64,000 nucleotides of DNA from Chitinophaga niabensis. Lineage in GTDB: Bacteria > Bacteroidota > Bacteroidia > Chitinophagales > Chitinophagaceae. The position numbers were made by a program, and so were the translations under genes. The DNA lies in contig NZ_FSRA01000001.1 in NCBI RefSeq assembly GCF_900129465.1, positions 3,040,482 to 3,104,481 on the forward strand, given 5' to 3'. Numbering within the stretch: the first letter of the stretch is position 1; the number at the start of each line of letters is the position of its first letter. Below the pieces are notes generated by a model. That model had not been told where the DNA came from and did no database searches. It saw nothing but the letters and a program-made list of their open reading frames with translations. Shown in pieces: positions 8,234 to 15,505 of this stretch.

Positions 8234-8863
8234 TCACTTCAATAGTTCCAATCCCCTTTTTCCTTCACAGAATAACAGATCGAGGATGCTAAGGTTCGGG
8301 AAGAAGCCGGTCCGTTCCCCAAATACCTGGGCATAGGTTGGGAGCCCTTCCTGATCCTGGCCGGGTACAAAGTGATCCCTTTTATCGAGGATGCCGGCAG
8401 CCGGGTCGTATGACTTCTCGAAACCATCAGTCAACAGGATCTCCTTTGAAATGCCCAGGACCTTGTTGGCCCATTCCAGGCAGGCCATGTTCCAATCCAG
8501 GAGGAAATCGAATTTTTTCTCATACAACCCTTCGAGGTCATTTTCAAAATATTCAAACCAGGGGGACCGGCGATAAGCGGAAGTTAAAGTCTTCCAATGT
8601 AAGCCCTGCCAATTTTCAACATTACTGATCCGAACATCCTTCATAATTGTCCGCTGATTTTTTCCTTTCGATAGGGGAACGCTCAGGAGGATCTTTCCAT
8701 TAGGTCCAGCAATGTAACAACGATTGCGAAAACTGACCTTCTGGTAGTGTTCATATCTCTCGATCTTTAATATATCTGCTTCAATTAAAGTTTTATAAAA
8801 ACAAATTGGTGGAAAGTATTGAGATTCAATAATTAAAGTTTTGTTTTCGGACTGTTCTGTCAT
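8234..8863 (-). CDS. WbqC family protein
   Basis: This 209-residue cytoplasmic protein has the WbqC pattern: ESQYFPPICFYKTLIEAD at the N-terminus, YQKVSFRNRCYIAGPNG, ILLSVPLSKGKNQRTIMKDVRIS, and HWKTLTSAYRRSPWFEYF. Members are found near O-antigen and sugar-biosynthesis genes, and the biochemical role is not firmly established. No polysaccharide genes are nearby. In many Bacteroidota this gene sits next to the signal peptidase or gliding loci, which are absent here. It is an isolated gene on the reverse strand. Confidence 0.85.
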   Translation of the reverse strand: MTEQSENKTLIIESQYFPPICFYKTLIEADILKIERYEHYQKVSFRNRCYIAGPNGKILLSVPLSKGKNQRTIMKDVRISNVENWQGLHWKTLTSAYRRSPWFEYFENDLEGLYEKKFDFLLDWNMACLEWANKVLGISKEILLTDGFEKSYDPAAGILDKRDHFVPGQDQEGLPTYAQVFGERTGFFPNLSILDLLFCEGKRGLELLK

Positions 8864-9204
8864 ATAGTCACAATTAAAGGTTTTAAAGTGTAAAATCGAT
8901 CATTTTGTGCTGCTTGGAATTAAATGTTAAGCTACAGTTGCAACGGCATAATTTATTGAATAACAGTTCATAGAACTATATTAAATATGCTATTAACTTT
9001 AGTAAAATTTTACTTTAAGCAGAACTTTAAAAGTCAACAAATTTACTAAAGTTATTAGTTCTAAAAATGATTGATTTTGACCACTTTTTACTTAAAGTGA
9101 AATTTGAAGTATGGGATTCGCTCCCATCCGTTGATTCCAAATCTTAACTTCTTATTAAGGGGGAGTTTTGTACGTTTGGGGAATTTTATGCTAATCCATC
9201 ATTC
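8864..9204. other. A+T-rich intergenic region with nested inverted repeats
   Basis: The gap between the divergent WbqC and WHy-lipoprotein genes holds no gene. It contains a 12-bp perfect inverted repeat (AACTTTAGTAAA, 8995-9006, with TTTACTAAAGTT, 9042-9053). It also has a 14-bp palindrome AGTAAAATTTTACT (9001-9014) overlapping the left arm, and CACTTT/AAAGTG at 9082-9099. These could be operator sites for either gene; no known operator matches. Confidence 0.45.
9171..9178 (+). promoter_or_regulatory. -7 box (TACGTTTG) of the WHy lipoprotein gene
   Basis: Exact TAnnTTTG match, 26 nt upstream of the ATG at 9205. No convincing -33 element was found at the expected distance. Confidence 0.4.
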
Positions 9205-9660
9205 ATGAAAAGGTTTCAATTTGGCATCCTGGTGCTCTTAGTTTGGGGGACGATCAGTTCCTGCGGGAAGATGAAAGACCTGGAATTTCTCCGGGTAGCC
9301 AGCTTTAATTTTGACAATCTGAGCTTTTCAAAAAGCACGGTTCGGATGGAATTGGCCTATTACAATCCCAATAATTTTTCCCTTCGATTGAAGGATGCCG
9401 AGTTCGATGTTTTCCTGGATGACCGAAAAGTGGGTCACTCCCTTCAGGATACCCTGATCGATATTCCGGCCAGGGATACTTTCTATTTTCCGGTAAAACT
9501 GGATGTGGATATGGGGCATGTTTTTCAAAATATCCTGGGGGCGCTAACCAATAAAGAGGTCACAATTAAGGCATCCGGAAATTGTAAAGTGGGGAAAAAA
9601 GGGATCTTTCTACCCTTCCCGATCAAATGTGAAACCAAGCAAAAACTCGATTTTCTCTGA
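9205..9660 (+). CDS. LEA14/WHy-domain lipoprotein
   Basis: This 151-residue protein has a lipoprotein signal peptide ending in the lipobox TISSCGK (Cys at about residue 20). The mature part looks like a single LEA type-2/WHy domain: FDNLSFSKSTVRMELAYYNPNNFSLRLKDAEFDVFLDDRKVG, where the Asn-Pro-Asn turn is characteristic. A conserved-looking sheet ends in TIKASGNCKVGKKGIFLPFPI. WHy proteins are linked to desiccation or stress tolerance; the bacterial lipoprotein forms are uncharacterised. The gene is followed by the long repeat tract, with no clear terminator. Confidence 0.78.
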   Translation: MKRFQFGILVLLVWGTISSCGKMKDLEFLRVASFNFDNLSFSKSTVRMELAYYNPNNFSLRLKDAEFDVFLDDRKVGHSLQDTLIDIPARDTFYFPVKLDVDMGHVFQNILGALTNKEVTIKASGNCKVGKKGIFLPFPIKCETKQKLDFL

Positions 9661-9675
9661 TCATTGAGGGAGCTT

Positions 9676-10300
9676 TTGCCATTTTCAGGGTGGCGGACCT
9701 TTGGGATTTTCTGTGTTCAAAACCTGATCTTTGACTTTTTAGGAGCTGAGTTAAGGAATGATATTTTGGATTTTTGAGGTTGGAAAGTGTGTGTTTTAAC
9801 TTTTGAAGGGAAGGATTTTGGCAGTGATTTCCTCATTTTCAGCGATTCATTTTAGGCGAATCGTTCATTTTTATACCGCTTTTTGAAGGTACGATTTCCT
9901 GTTTTTAAGCCGTTTTTTCATTTTTCAACGACTGACTAAGAAGCCGGTTTTCCATCTTTTTTTGATTCAATCTCCATTTTTGAGGTATCATTTGAAAAGC
10001 TGATTTCCATCTTTTCGAAGTTGATCTTCCATTTTTCTGCTTCCGGCCAAGAGACAAATCCCCTCCTTTCAGGGGGCAATTTCTCATTTTCCAGGCTTCG
10101 ATTAAGCAATCAATTTTCTGCTTTTTGAGGTCGGTTTCTTCATTTTAAGCGCCTGTCCGGGGAACTGATCTCCTCCTTTTCGATTCAATTTTTCCATTTT
10201 TGAGGGACCAATTCAAGGGCTGATCCTCCATTTTTCTACTTTCCCGACAAAGGACAATTCCCTCCTTCCAAGGGGTAATTTTTCATTTCAAGACCTTTTT
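9676..10300. repeat. tract of about 20 degenerate repeat units with 22/33-nt spacing
   Basis: A non-coding stretch is built from units that start with a pyrimidine-rich head (consensus close to CCATTTTT or CTCCTTTT) followed by variable sequence. From about 9860 to 10290 successive heads are mostly 33-34 or 22 nt apart, often alternating, that is, multiples of 11 nt. Segment 9964-10093 and segment 10182-10290 also look like diverged copies of each other: gattcaat, ccatttttgagg, aagggctgat/aaagctgat and ccatttttct recur in the same order. Several short units form small hairpins (CCCC...GGGG near 10059-10076; CGATTC/GAATCG near 9843-9863). No reading frame runs through it. Confidence 0.65.
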
Positions 10301-10476
10301 CCCAAGTCTCTCCGGAAACACCCCACCTCTCATTTCCTGTCAAAATCCTACTTTCATTTTATATTTTATGTTCCGCATAGGGGTAAATTCCTCTTTGCGT
10401 GTTCTATTATTAACTACGGAAAAAGCCATTTTCGAGACGGCTTCGGCAGACTTTGGACAGTAAGAATAAGCAGGAT

Positions 10477-11004
10477 ATGGCCCATGCCTTTCGGCAGCTT
10501 TTCATAACTCATTATGAAAAACTGCATCGTTATGCATTCACCTTACTGAAAAATGAAGCCACTGCCAATGACGCTGTTCAGTCGGTTTTTACCAGGTTAT
10601 GGGAGAAACAGGGAGCGATTATTTTAGACGAGGGCATTAAAAATTACCTGTACCGCAGTATCCACAACCACTGCCTGAACATCATCCGGCAGGGAAACAA
10701 TAAGGAAAAGTATACTTTATACCAGGCACATAACAACCATAAAACATCCTTTTCCGGAGAGCCGGAGGAACAAATGATTGCCCGGGAATTGCAAACACGC
10801 ATCCGGGAAGCCATGGAATCCCTCCCCGCGCAGTGCAAAGTTGTATTTTTAAAAAGCCGGGAGGAAGGGAAAAAGTATACCGAGATAGCTGCTGAACTGA
10901 ATATTTCTATAAAAACAGTGGAGGCACAAATGGGCAAGGCATTAAAAATATTACGGGAGAAGTTGCAGGAATACCTGGTCATTCTTATTATTCTCCTTTA
11001 TTAA
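10477..11004 (+). CDS. ECF RNA polymerase sigma factor, FecI type
   Basis: This sigma-70 family protein is about 175 residues. Region 2 runs from RQLFITHYEKLHRYAFTLLKNEATANDAVQSVFTRLWEK to YLYRSIHNHCLNIIRQ. Region 4 is SLPAQCKVVFLKSREEGKKYTEIAAELNISIKTVEAQMGKALKILREKL, with its helix-turn-helix. The C-terminus is oddly hydrophobic (LVILIILLY). Such factors are held by a FecR anti-sigma factor and released when a partner outer membrane protein signals through its STN domain. Both partners follow immediately. The ATG at 10477 is preceded by agcagga; a TTG at 10453 in the same frame would add eight residues and is possible. Confidence 0.9.
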   Translation: MAHAFRQLFITHYEKLHRYAFTLLKNEATANDAVQSVFTRLWEKQGAIILDEGIKNYLYRSIHNHCLNIIRQGNNKEKYTLYQAHNNHKTSFSGEPEEQMIARELQTRIREAMESLPAQCKVVFLKSREEGKKYTEIAAELNISIKTVEAQMGKALKILREKLQEYLVILIILLY

Positions 11005-11013
11005 ATCAACGAC

Positions 11014-11976
11014 TTGGATAACAAACAGCACATACCAATTACCGAAGATCTGCTTGCGAAATACCTGGCCGGAGAGGCCGGGCCGGAGGAAGCGATCGCG
11101 ATCGACAGTTGGCTGGAGGCCCTTCCTGAAAACCGGCAAACCTTCGATCAGCTGGTGAAAGTATGGGAAAATGCAACACTTTCCTCCTACCAAAAACCTG
11201 ATGTCGACCGGGAATGGGAGCGCTTTTCCCAAAAACAGTCACCAAAGAAAAGGACTTATACCTGGTTGGCGGTGGCAGCGAGCATTGTGTGCCTGATAGC
11301 GATATATAAATTATTACCTCCGGGAAAAAGAAACCCGGAAATCATTTTACTGCAGGCCCAAAAGGATATTTCACGCGATACTTTACCTGACAATTCTTAT
11401 GTAGTAATGCCTCCCGGCAGTGAGATAACCTACCCGGCAACCTTTGCTTCCCGGCAGATCAAATTAAAAGGAGAAGGTTACTTTGAGGTACAGCCTTCTT
11501 CCCAAAGTCCATTTATAGTTGAAACGGACGAGCTGAAGATCCAGGTATTAGGCACAGCCTTCAATGTAAAGACCACACCGGAACAGATCATCGTGCAGGT
11601 AAATAATGGAGCAGTGCTGGTATCCAGCAAAACGAAGACTATAACCCTCAGGGAAGGGCAAGGATGCATCTATAACCGCGCCAGTCGTACATTTGATACG
11701 GTTTCGATAGCGGAAAATGGCAGGAATAACTATGCTTATGCCACCCGGGAACTGCATTTTCAACATACCTCTCTGAGCGAGGTAGTCCGGCAGGTGTCCA
11801 AAGCCTATAATGTGGAGATCAGGCTTGAAAATGAAAAGACGGCGGACTGCCGCATCAGTACCACATTTGAAAACAAGTCTTTATCCTATGTACTGGATGT
11901 GATCACTGCTTCCCTTGATCTTCAATACCGGACTGAAGGAAATGTAATTTATATTAATGGGGATGAATGTAACTAG
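11014..11976 (+). CDS. FecR-family anti-sigma factor
   Basis: This is a 320-residue inner membrane protein. The N-terminal cytoplasmic part begins ITEDLLAKYLAGEAGPEEAIAIDSWL, the usual sigma-binding region. One membrane segment (TWLAVAASIVCLIAIYKLL) lies near residues 90-107. A periplasmic FecR domain (ILLQAQKDISRDTLPDNSYVVMPPGSEITYP...) is followed by a C-terminal DUF4974-like domain (LSEVVRQVSKAYNVEIRLEN). There is no ATG near the N-terminus; the family start fits the TTG at 11014, 9 nt after the sigma gene. Its 3' end overlaps the next gene by 20 nt, so the trio is translationally linked. Confidence 0.92.
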   Translation: MDNKQHIPITEDLLAKYLAGEAGPEEAIAIDSWLEALPENRQTFDQLVKVWENATLSSYQKPDVDREWERFSQKQSPKKRTYTWLAVAASIVCLIAIYKLLPPGKRNPEIILLQAQKDISRDTLPDNSYVVMPPGSEITYPATFASRQIKLKGEGYFEVQPSSQSPFIVETDELKIQVLGTAFNVKTTPEQIIVQVNNGAVLVSSKTKTITLREGQGCIYNRASRTFDTVSIAENGRNNYAYATRELHFQHTSLSEVVRQVSKAYNVEIRLENEKTADCRISTTFENKSLSYVLDVITASLDLQYRTEGNVIYINGDECN

Positions 11977-13267
11977 ATGGGGTACTCTTATATATATAAT
12001 GGTATGCCTGATTATCTCAACTAATATTCAGGCGCAGGAAAACCATGCACCGCTCCAAAAGCAGGTGCTGATCACGAATACTTTCTTTTCCATTGATTCA
12101 TTAGCCACGCTGATCACAGCGCAGACAGGGGTTTTCCTTTCTTTTAATTCCAATAAAGTGGCGGCCGGAAAAAAGATCGTGACCCGGAAACGCTCCTATG
12201 CTGTGGCGGAATTGCTGGAATTGATAAAAAGCAATACGGGAAGTGATTATAAGTTATACAAGGACCATGTGATCTTTCATGGAGGTGATAAGAAGCATGC
12301 CCTCACAAAAGGAACCATTTCCTCCGAAGCGAAACGGACTACTGCTCAAACAGCTTCTAAAAATAAATCCCGCGAATCATCTTTGAGTACCGTTAAAACA
12401 AACCTCATCTCCTCCCCGGATAAATCCAGGCTATCATCTGCAGGATCCATCGCCACCAGGGAAACTAAAACAAAAAAGACCACCTCCACAAGGTCCGTAG
12501 CCTCGGGGGAAACCAAAAACACCAGCACCGCTGAAATAAAACTTCTTGCTGCAGCAGGATCGAGCACAATTTCATCCACACCTCCTACTGAAACCAACAC
12601 AAAAAACACAAACGTCCTCCTCGAACCATTGAACCCCAAAGCCCCCCAGATGCAAGAACCATCTATCTCCCTTTTATTAAAACCAGCCATCATGGCCCAA
12701 CGCCCAATACCATCCCCACAAAGAACAAGATGGTTCGCAGATGGCGGTTTTACTGTAGACGATGTCCTTTACCTCAACACCTCCATCACCGCAGGACACA
12801 AATACCTGCATGGCTTCTTCAGCTGGAGCAGCAGTTTTAAAGTAAGCGGTTTCAGATACGGACTGGGCAGCATGCTTCCTTTGAGCGATGAATGGCGTAT
12901 AGGCATGATGGTAACTACCGGCAAGCTCAGCCGGGATATCGACTTCACAGGCGTGAGGGACACCCTGAAAAACATAATTGTGAAAAGCGAACTGCACCGT
13001 TTAGCCATCCAGGTAGAAAGATCGCTCCGGCCCAATCTTGTGGTGAAGGCCGGGCCTGTATTCAATCTTCTCAAATCCTCCTACTACCAGGACGGCAGCC
13101 CTGTAACCATTGCTACGAGCGGATATGAAGGCACAAACGGAGATAGGGAAATTTATACTGTAAGACCATTGTACACATTGAGTAATTCTTATAAAGACAC
13201 AGAATCAACTAACGCCAAAACCTGGATTGGTTTCCAGGTAAGCCTCTGCTACCGCTTCAATTTCTGA
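11957..13267 (+). CDS. STN-domain protein with disordered linker and C-terminal beta-barrel
   Basis: This 436-residue secreted protein has a signal peptide near residues 8-27 (TLIYIMVCLIISTNIQA). An STN (secretin/TonB N-terminal) domain spans about 33-108: LQKQVLITNTFFSIDSLATLITAQTGVFLSFNS..., ELLELIKSNTGSDYKLYKDHVIFHG. Residues 112-240 are low-complexity Ser/Thr/Lys/Ala. The last 185 residues look like an outer membrane barrel of perhaps eight strands (WFADGGFTVDDVLYLNTSITAGHKY ... FGFQVSLCYRFNF-like, aromatic last residue). In the usual FecI-FecR arrangement the STN domain belongs to a roughly 1000-residue TonB-dependent receptor. Here no plug domain exists. It overlaps fecR by 20 nt; M3 at 11963 is an alternative start. 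Confidence 0.8.
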   Translation: MGMNVTRWGTLIYIMVCLIISTNIQAQENHAPLQKQVLITNTFFSIDSLATLITAQTGVFLSFNSNKVAAGKKIVTRKRSYAVAELLELIKSNTGSDYKLYKDHVIFHGGDKKHALTKGTISSEAKRTTAQTASKNKSRESSLSTVKTNLISSPDKSRLSSAGSIATRETKTKKTTSTRSVASGETKNTSTAEIKLLAAAGSSTISSTPPTETNTKNTNVLLEPLNPKAPQMQEPSISLLLKPAIMAQRPIPSPQRTRWFADGGFTVDDVLYLNTSITAGHKYLHGFFSWSSSFKVSGFRYGLGSMLPLSDEWRIGMMVTTGKLSRDIDFTGVRDTLKNIIVKSELHRLAIQVERSLRPNLVVKAGPVFNLLKSSYYQDGSPVTIATSGYEGTNGDREIYTVRPLYTLSNSYKDTESTNAKTWIGFQVSLCYRFNF

Positions 13268-13325
13268 AACTGACATAAGGGTATTTACATCTCTGCGTGT
13301 TTTACATGAAACAGCACCTAACTAT

Positions 13326-14339
13326 ATGTATGTCAGCTTACGAAGGAACCTGAAGCAATGGTTCTATCATACACCTGTGATCTGGAGATCCATTGAAACG
13401 TTGCAAGGCCTGGCTTACATGCTGGACTATTATTACTACTATAAATTACCCGGCCACCAGCAGCGGCTGAGCCTCCGCGAGATCAATATTGAATTTGCAA
13501 GTCAGTGTAACCTTCGATGTAAATTCTGTTCGCTGGACCATTTCAAACCCCGCGAGATCATCAGCAAAGAAACCCTCAAAATTTTCCTGGAGCAGTTATT
13601 GGAAGATGACCGTTTCAGGAAAGTAGAAGTGATCAACCTGCACAATGGCGGAGAGATCCTGCTGCATCCTAAGCGGATTGAAATGCTGGAGGTACTGAAA
13701 GCGTATAAACACAAGGCAAAGCAACGGAACAGGAAATTCCCTGAGATCAGGATGCTTACCAATGGCATGCTGCTCAGGGAAAATCTTTCCGCGCAGATCA
13801 TTGCGCTGGATGTGATCGATGTGATAGGTGTAAGTTTTGATGGCGGTACACCGGAGCTTTTTGAAGAGATGCGCACTAATGCAGTATGGGATAAGTTCTA
13901 TGAGAATATCCGGGCATTCCACAGGCTCAACCAGGAGGCGGACCATAGAACGAAGATGTATGCCATTACCTGTATACCACATGATAAACCTCTGAACATT
14001 CACTGGATGCATCCACAATTCCAGGCACTCTATCAACTGCTGGACTGGTATGAATTACGCCGCCTGCACAACTGGGCGGGAGAAGTAAGCGGACTGAGCT
14101 TCCGGCAGAAGAAATATAAAATAGGTTGCAGTATGCTGATGAAACAATTGGTATTACTGCCTAATGGAGACGTAACTGTTTGCTGCAGCGATCTGAATTC
14201 GAAAGGAGTGATAGGGAATATAAAGGAGAAGGATGTTATATCTATTTATAAATCCAGGGAGCGGATGCAGTACCTGGACCTTCTGTTGAGAGGCCGAAAA
14301 AGCGAACTGGCCCTATGTTCCAATTGCGAAACATTTTAA
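13326..14339 (+). CDS. radical SAM protein with SPASM-like C-terminus
   Basis: This is 337 residues. The radical SAM motif CNLRCKFC (Cys 61, 65, 68) binds the catalytic 4Fe-4S cluster that cleaves S-adenosylmethionine. It is followed by barrel elements VINLHNGGEILLHP, IRMLTNGM and IGVSFDGG. The C-terminal cysteines (KIGCSMLM, LPNGDVTVCCSDLNSKGVIGN, ALCSNCETF) fit a SPASM/twitch auxiliary-cluster domain. Enzymes of this type modify peptides, proteins or sugars; the substrate is unknown and no small peptide gene is visible beside it. The N-terminal 45 residues (many aromatic) are unusual. It lies 58 nt after the STN-barrel gene and may share its transcript. Confidence 0.85.
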   Translation: MYVSLRRNLKQWFYHTPVIWRSIETLQGLAYMLDYYYYYKLPGHQQRLSLREINIEFASQCNLRCKFCSLDHFKPREIISKETLKIFLEQLLEDDRFRKVEVINLHNGGEILLHPKRIEMLEVLKAYKHKAKQRNRKFPEIRMLTNGMLLRENLSAQIIALDVIDVIGVSFDGGTPELFEEMRTNAVWDKFYENIRAFHRLNQEADHRTKMYAITCIPHDKPLNIHWMHPQFQALYQLLDWYELRRLHNWAGEVSGLSFRQKKYKIGCSMLMKQLVLLPNGDVTVCCSDLNSKGVIGNIKEKDVISIYKSRERMQYLDLLLRGRKSELALCSNCETF

Positions 14340-14345
14340 ACAAAA

Positions 14346-14372
14346 AAGCCTCCCGTTTAACTCGGGAGGCTT
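14346..14372. terminator. bidirectional terminator between radical SAM and metal-binding genes
   Basis: Perfect 10-bp stem AAGCCTCCCG / CGGGAGGCTT with a 7-nt loop. A poly-A upstream gives a T-run on the reverse strand, and agatttt follows on the forward strand. It lies between two convergent genes. Confidence 0.85.
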
Positions 14373-14379
14373 AAAGATT

Positions 14380-14760
14380 TTAATCTTTCTTCTTTGGATT
14401 CAGTGGCCCGCCACCATCTTCCGGTTTCTTGCAGCACTTGGGCAGATCATTATAAGAATCAGGATTTGCTGTTACATCGTCCGCATCATATCCCGCGTTA
14501 GCAATCCCTGTTTTAATATTCTCAATGTTTGTGCGGTCTGTATAATATTTTACAGTCGCTTCTTTCTTCTTCACATCCACTACCATTGATTTCACGCCTT
14601 CTTCTTTCAGAAAGTAACGCTGAATGGCATCCTTACACATGTTACACTGAACTGAAGGTACTTTGATCTTTGCAGTTGCCAGAGTGCCTTTCTTCACCTG
14701 GGCCATTGAAACTCCTGCTCCGGTGAGCAAAAGCACAAGCACTAATTGAATAATACGCAT
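14380..14760 (-). CDS. periplasmic heavy-metal-associated (HMA) domain protein
   Basis: This 126-residue protein has a signal peptide (MRIIQLVLVLLLTGAGVSMAQ). One HMA ferredoxin-like domain has its CxxC metal-binding pair at residues 39 and 42 (VQCNMCKDAIQRYF), followed by MVVDVKKKEATVKYYTDRTNIENI and IANAGYDADD. The tail carries a second Cys-Cys pair (LPKCCKKPEDGG). The likely ligand is Cu(I) or another soft metal, with a role in periplasmic metal delivery or buffering. No metal ATPase or regulator is nearby. Confidence 0.85.
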   Translation of the reverse strand: MRIIQLVLVLLLTGAGVSMAQVKKGTLATAKIKVPSVQCNMCKDAIQRYFLKEEGVKSMVVDVKKKEATVKYYTDRTNIENIKTGIANAGYDADDVTANPDSYNDLPKCCKKPEDGGGPLNPKKKD

Positions 14761-14812
14761 AGCATGATTTTTTTATCACTCACAATATACAAAAATTTCT
14801 CAATGTATACTA

Positions 14813-15448
14813 TTATTTCCCCCAAACATCGGGAGCAGAACGCCAGGCCTGGAGGGTTTCCTGTTCTGTAGCAGAAACCAGGCCTTTTTCCACGGCCAGT
14901 TCTATCAGCGCACTGTAGTTACTGAGCGATTTATAGGTAACGCCGGCTGCTTCAAATGCTTTTACAGCTATATCGAATCCATAATTAAAAATGGACACCA
15001 TACCAATCACTTCTCCTCCTGCTGCACGGATAGCTTGAACTGCTTCCAGGCTGCTTTTACCGGTGGAAATAAGGTCTTCTATCACTACTACCGGCTGCCC
15101 GGGTTGTAATACACCTTCTATCTGGTTGCCCATGCCATGTTCTTTTGGTTTGGAACGCACATAGATAAAAGGAAGTTTCAACTGGTCCGCCACCAGGGCA
15201 CCGTGAGGGATGCCTGCGGTAGCTACACCTGCAATCACTGCAGCATCCGGGAAACTTTCAAATACGGTATTGGATAATTCCGATTTGATGTAATCGCGGA
15301 CATATGGGAAGGACAATACCGTACGATTGTCGCAGTAGATGGGAGACTTCCATCCGGATGCCCAGGTAAAAGGCTTTGCCGGGCTTAGCTTAACGGCCTG
15401 AATCTGAAGTAGTTTCTCTGCTACCTGTTTTTCGCTGATCTTGTTCAT
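14813..15448 (-). CDS. pyrE: orotate phosphoribosyltransferase
   Basis: PyrE joins orotate to PRPP to give orotidine 5'-phosphate in pyrimidine synthesis. The 211 residues contain the PRPP-binding loop VVVIEDLISTGKSSLEAV, the flexible catalytic loop YVRSKPKEHGMGNQIEG, and FTWASGWKSPIYCDNR near the N-terminus. The frame stays open to 15565, but ATG at 15446-15448 gives the normal family length and has a TACTTTTG box 8 nt upstream. It is divergent from the Nudix gene, with which it shares a 57-bp promoter region. Confidence 0.95.
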   Translation of the reverse strand: MNKISEKQVAEKLLQIQAVKLSPAKPFTWASGWKSPIYCDNRTVLSFPYVRDYIKSELSNTVFESFPDAAVIAGVATAGIPHGALVADQLKLPFIYVRSKPKEHGMGNQIEGVLQPGQPVVVIEDLISTGKSSLEAVQAIRAAGGEVIGMVSIFNYGFDIAVKAFEAAGVTYKSLSNYSALIELAVEKGLVSATEQETLQAWRSAPDVWGK

Positions 15449-15455
15449 AACGCGG

Positions 15456-15463
15456 CAAAAGTA
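15456..15463 (-). promoter_or_regulatory. -7 box (TACTTTTG) of pyrE
   Basis: Exact reverse-strand match to TAnnTTTG only 8 nt before the pyrE ATG, implying a transcript with almost no leader. Confidence 0.5.
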
Positions 15464-15493
15464 CAATTTACCTGCAAATAGTTCGCTAATACC

Positions 15494-15501
15494 TAATTTT
15501 G
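15494..15501 (+). promoter_or_regulatory. -7 box (TAATTTTG) of the Nudix gene
   Basis: Exact TAnnTTTG match ending 4 nt before the ATG at 15506, again implying a leaderless or nearly leaderless transcript. It faces away from the pyrE box 31 nt to the left. Confidence 0.45.
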
Positions 15502-15505
15502 CGTC

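Noticed and set aside
9061..9150. Possible tRNA-like fold near 'gggattcgctccc'
   Set aside because: No T-arm GGTTCGA/TTC consensus, no anticodon arm, and the pairing does not extend to an acceptor stem.
9905..10087. 60-codon minus-strand frame rich in Lys/Arg in the repeat tract
   Set aside because: It is produced by the purine-rich strand of the repeats. The frame is not kept across neighbouring units and has no start context.
12346..12693. 115-codon minus-strand frame
   Set aside because: Shadow of the low-complexity linker of the STN-barrel protein; repetitive codons keep the opposite strand open.
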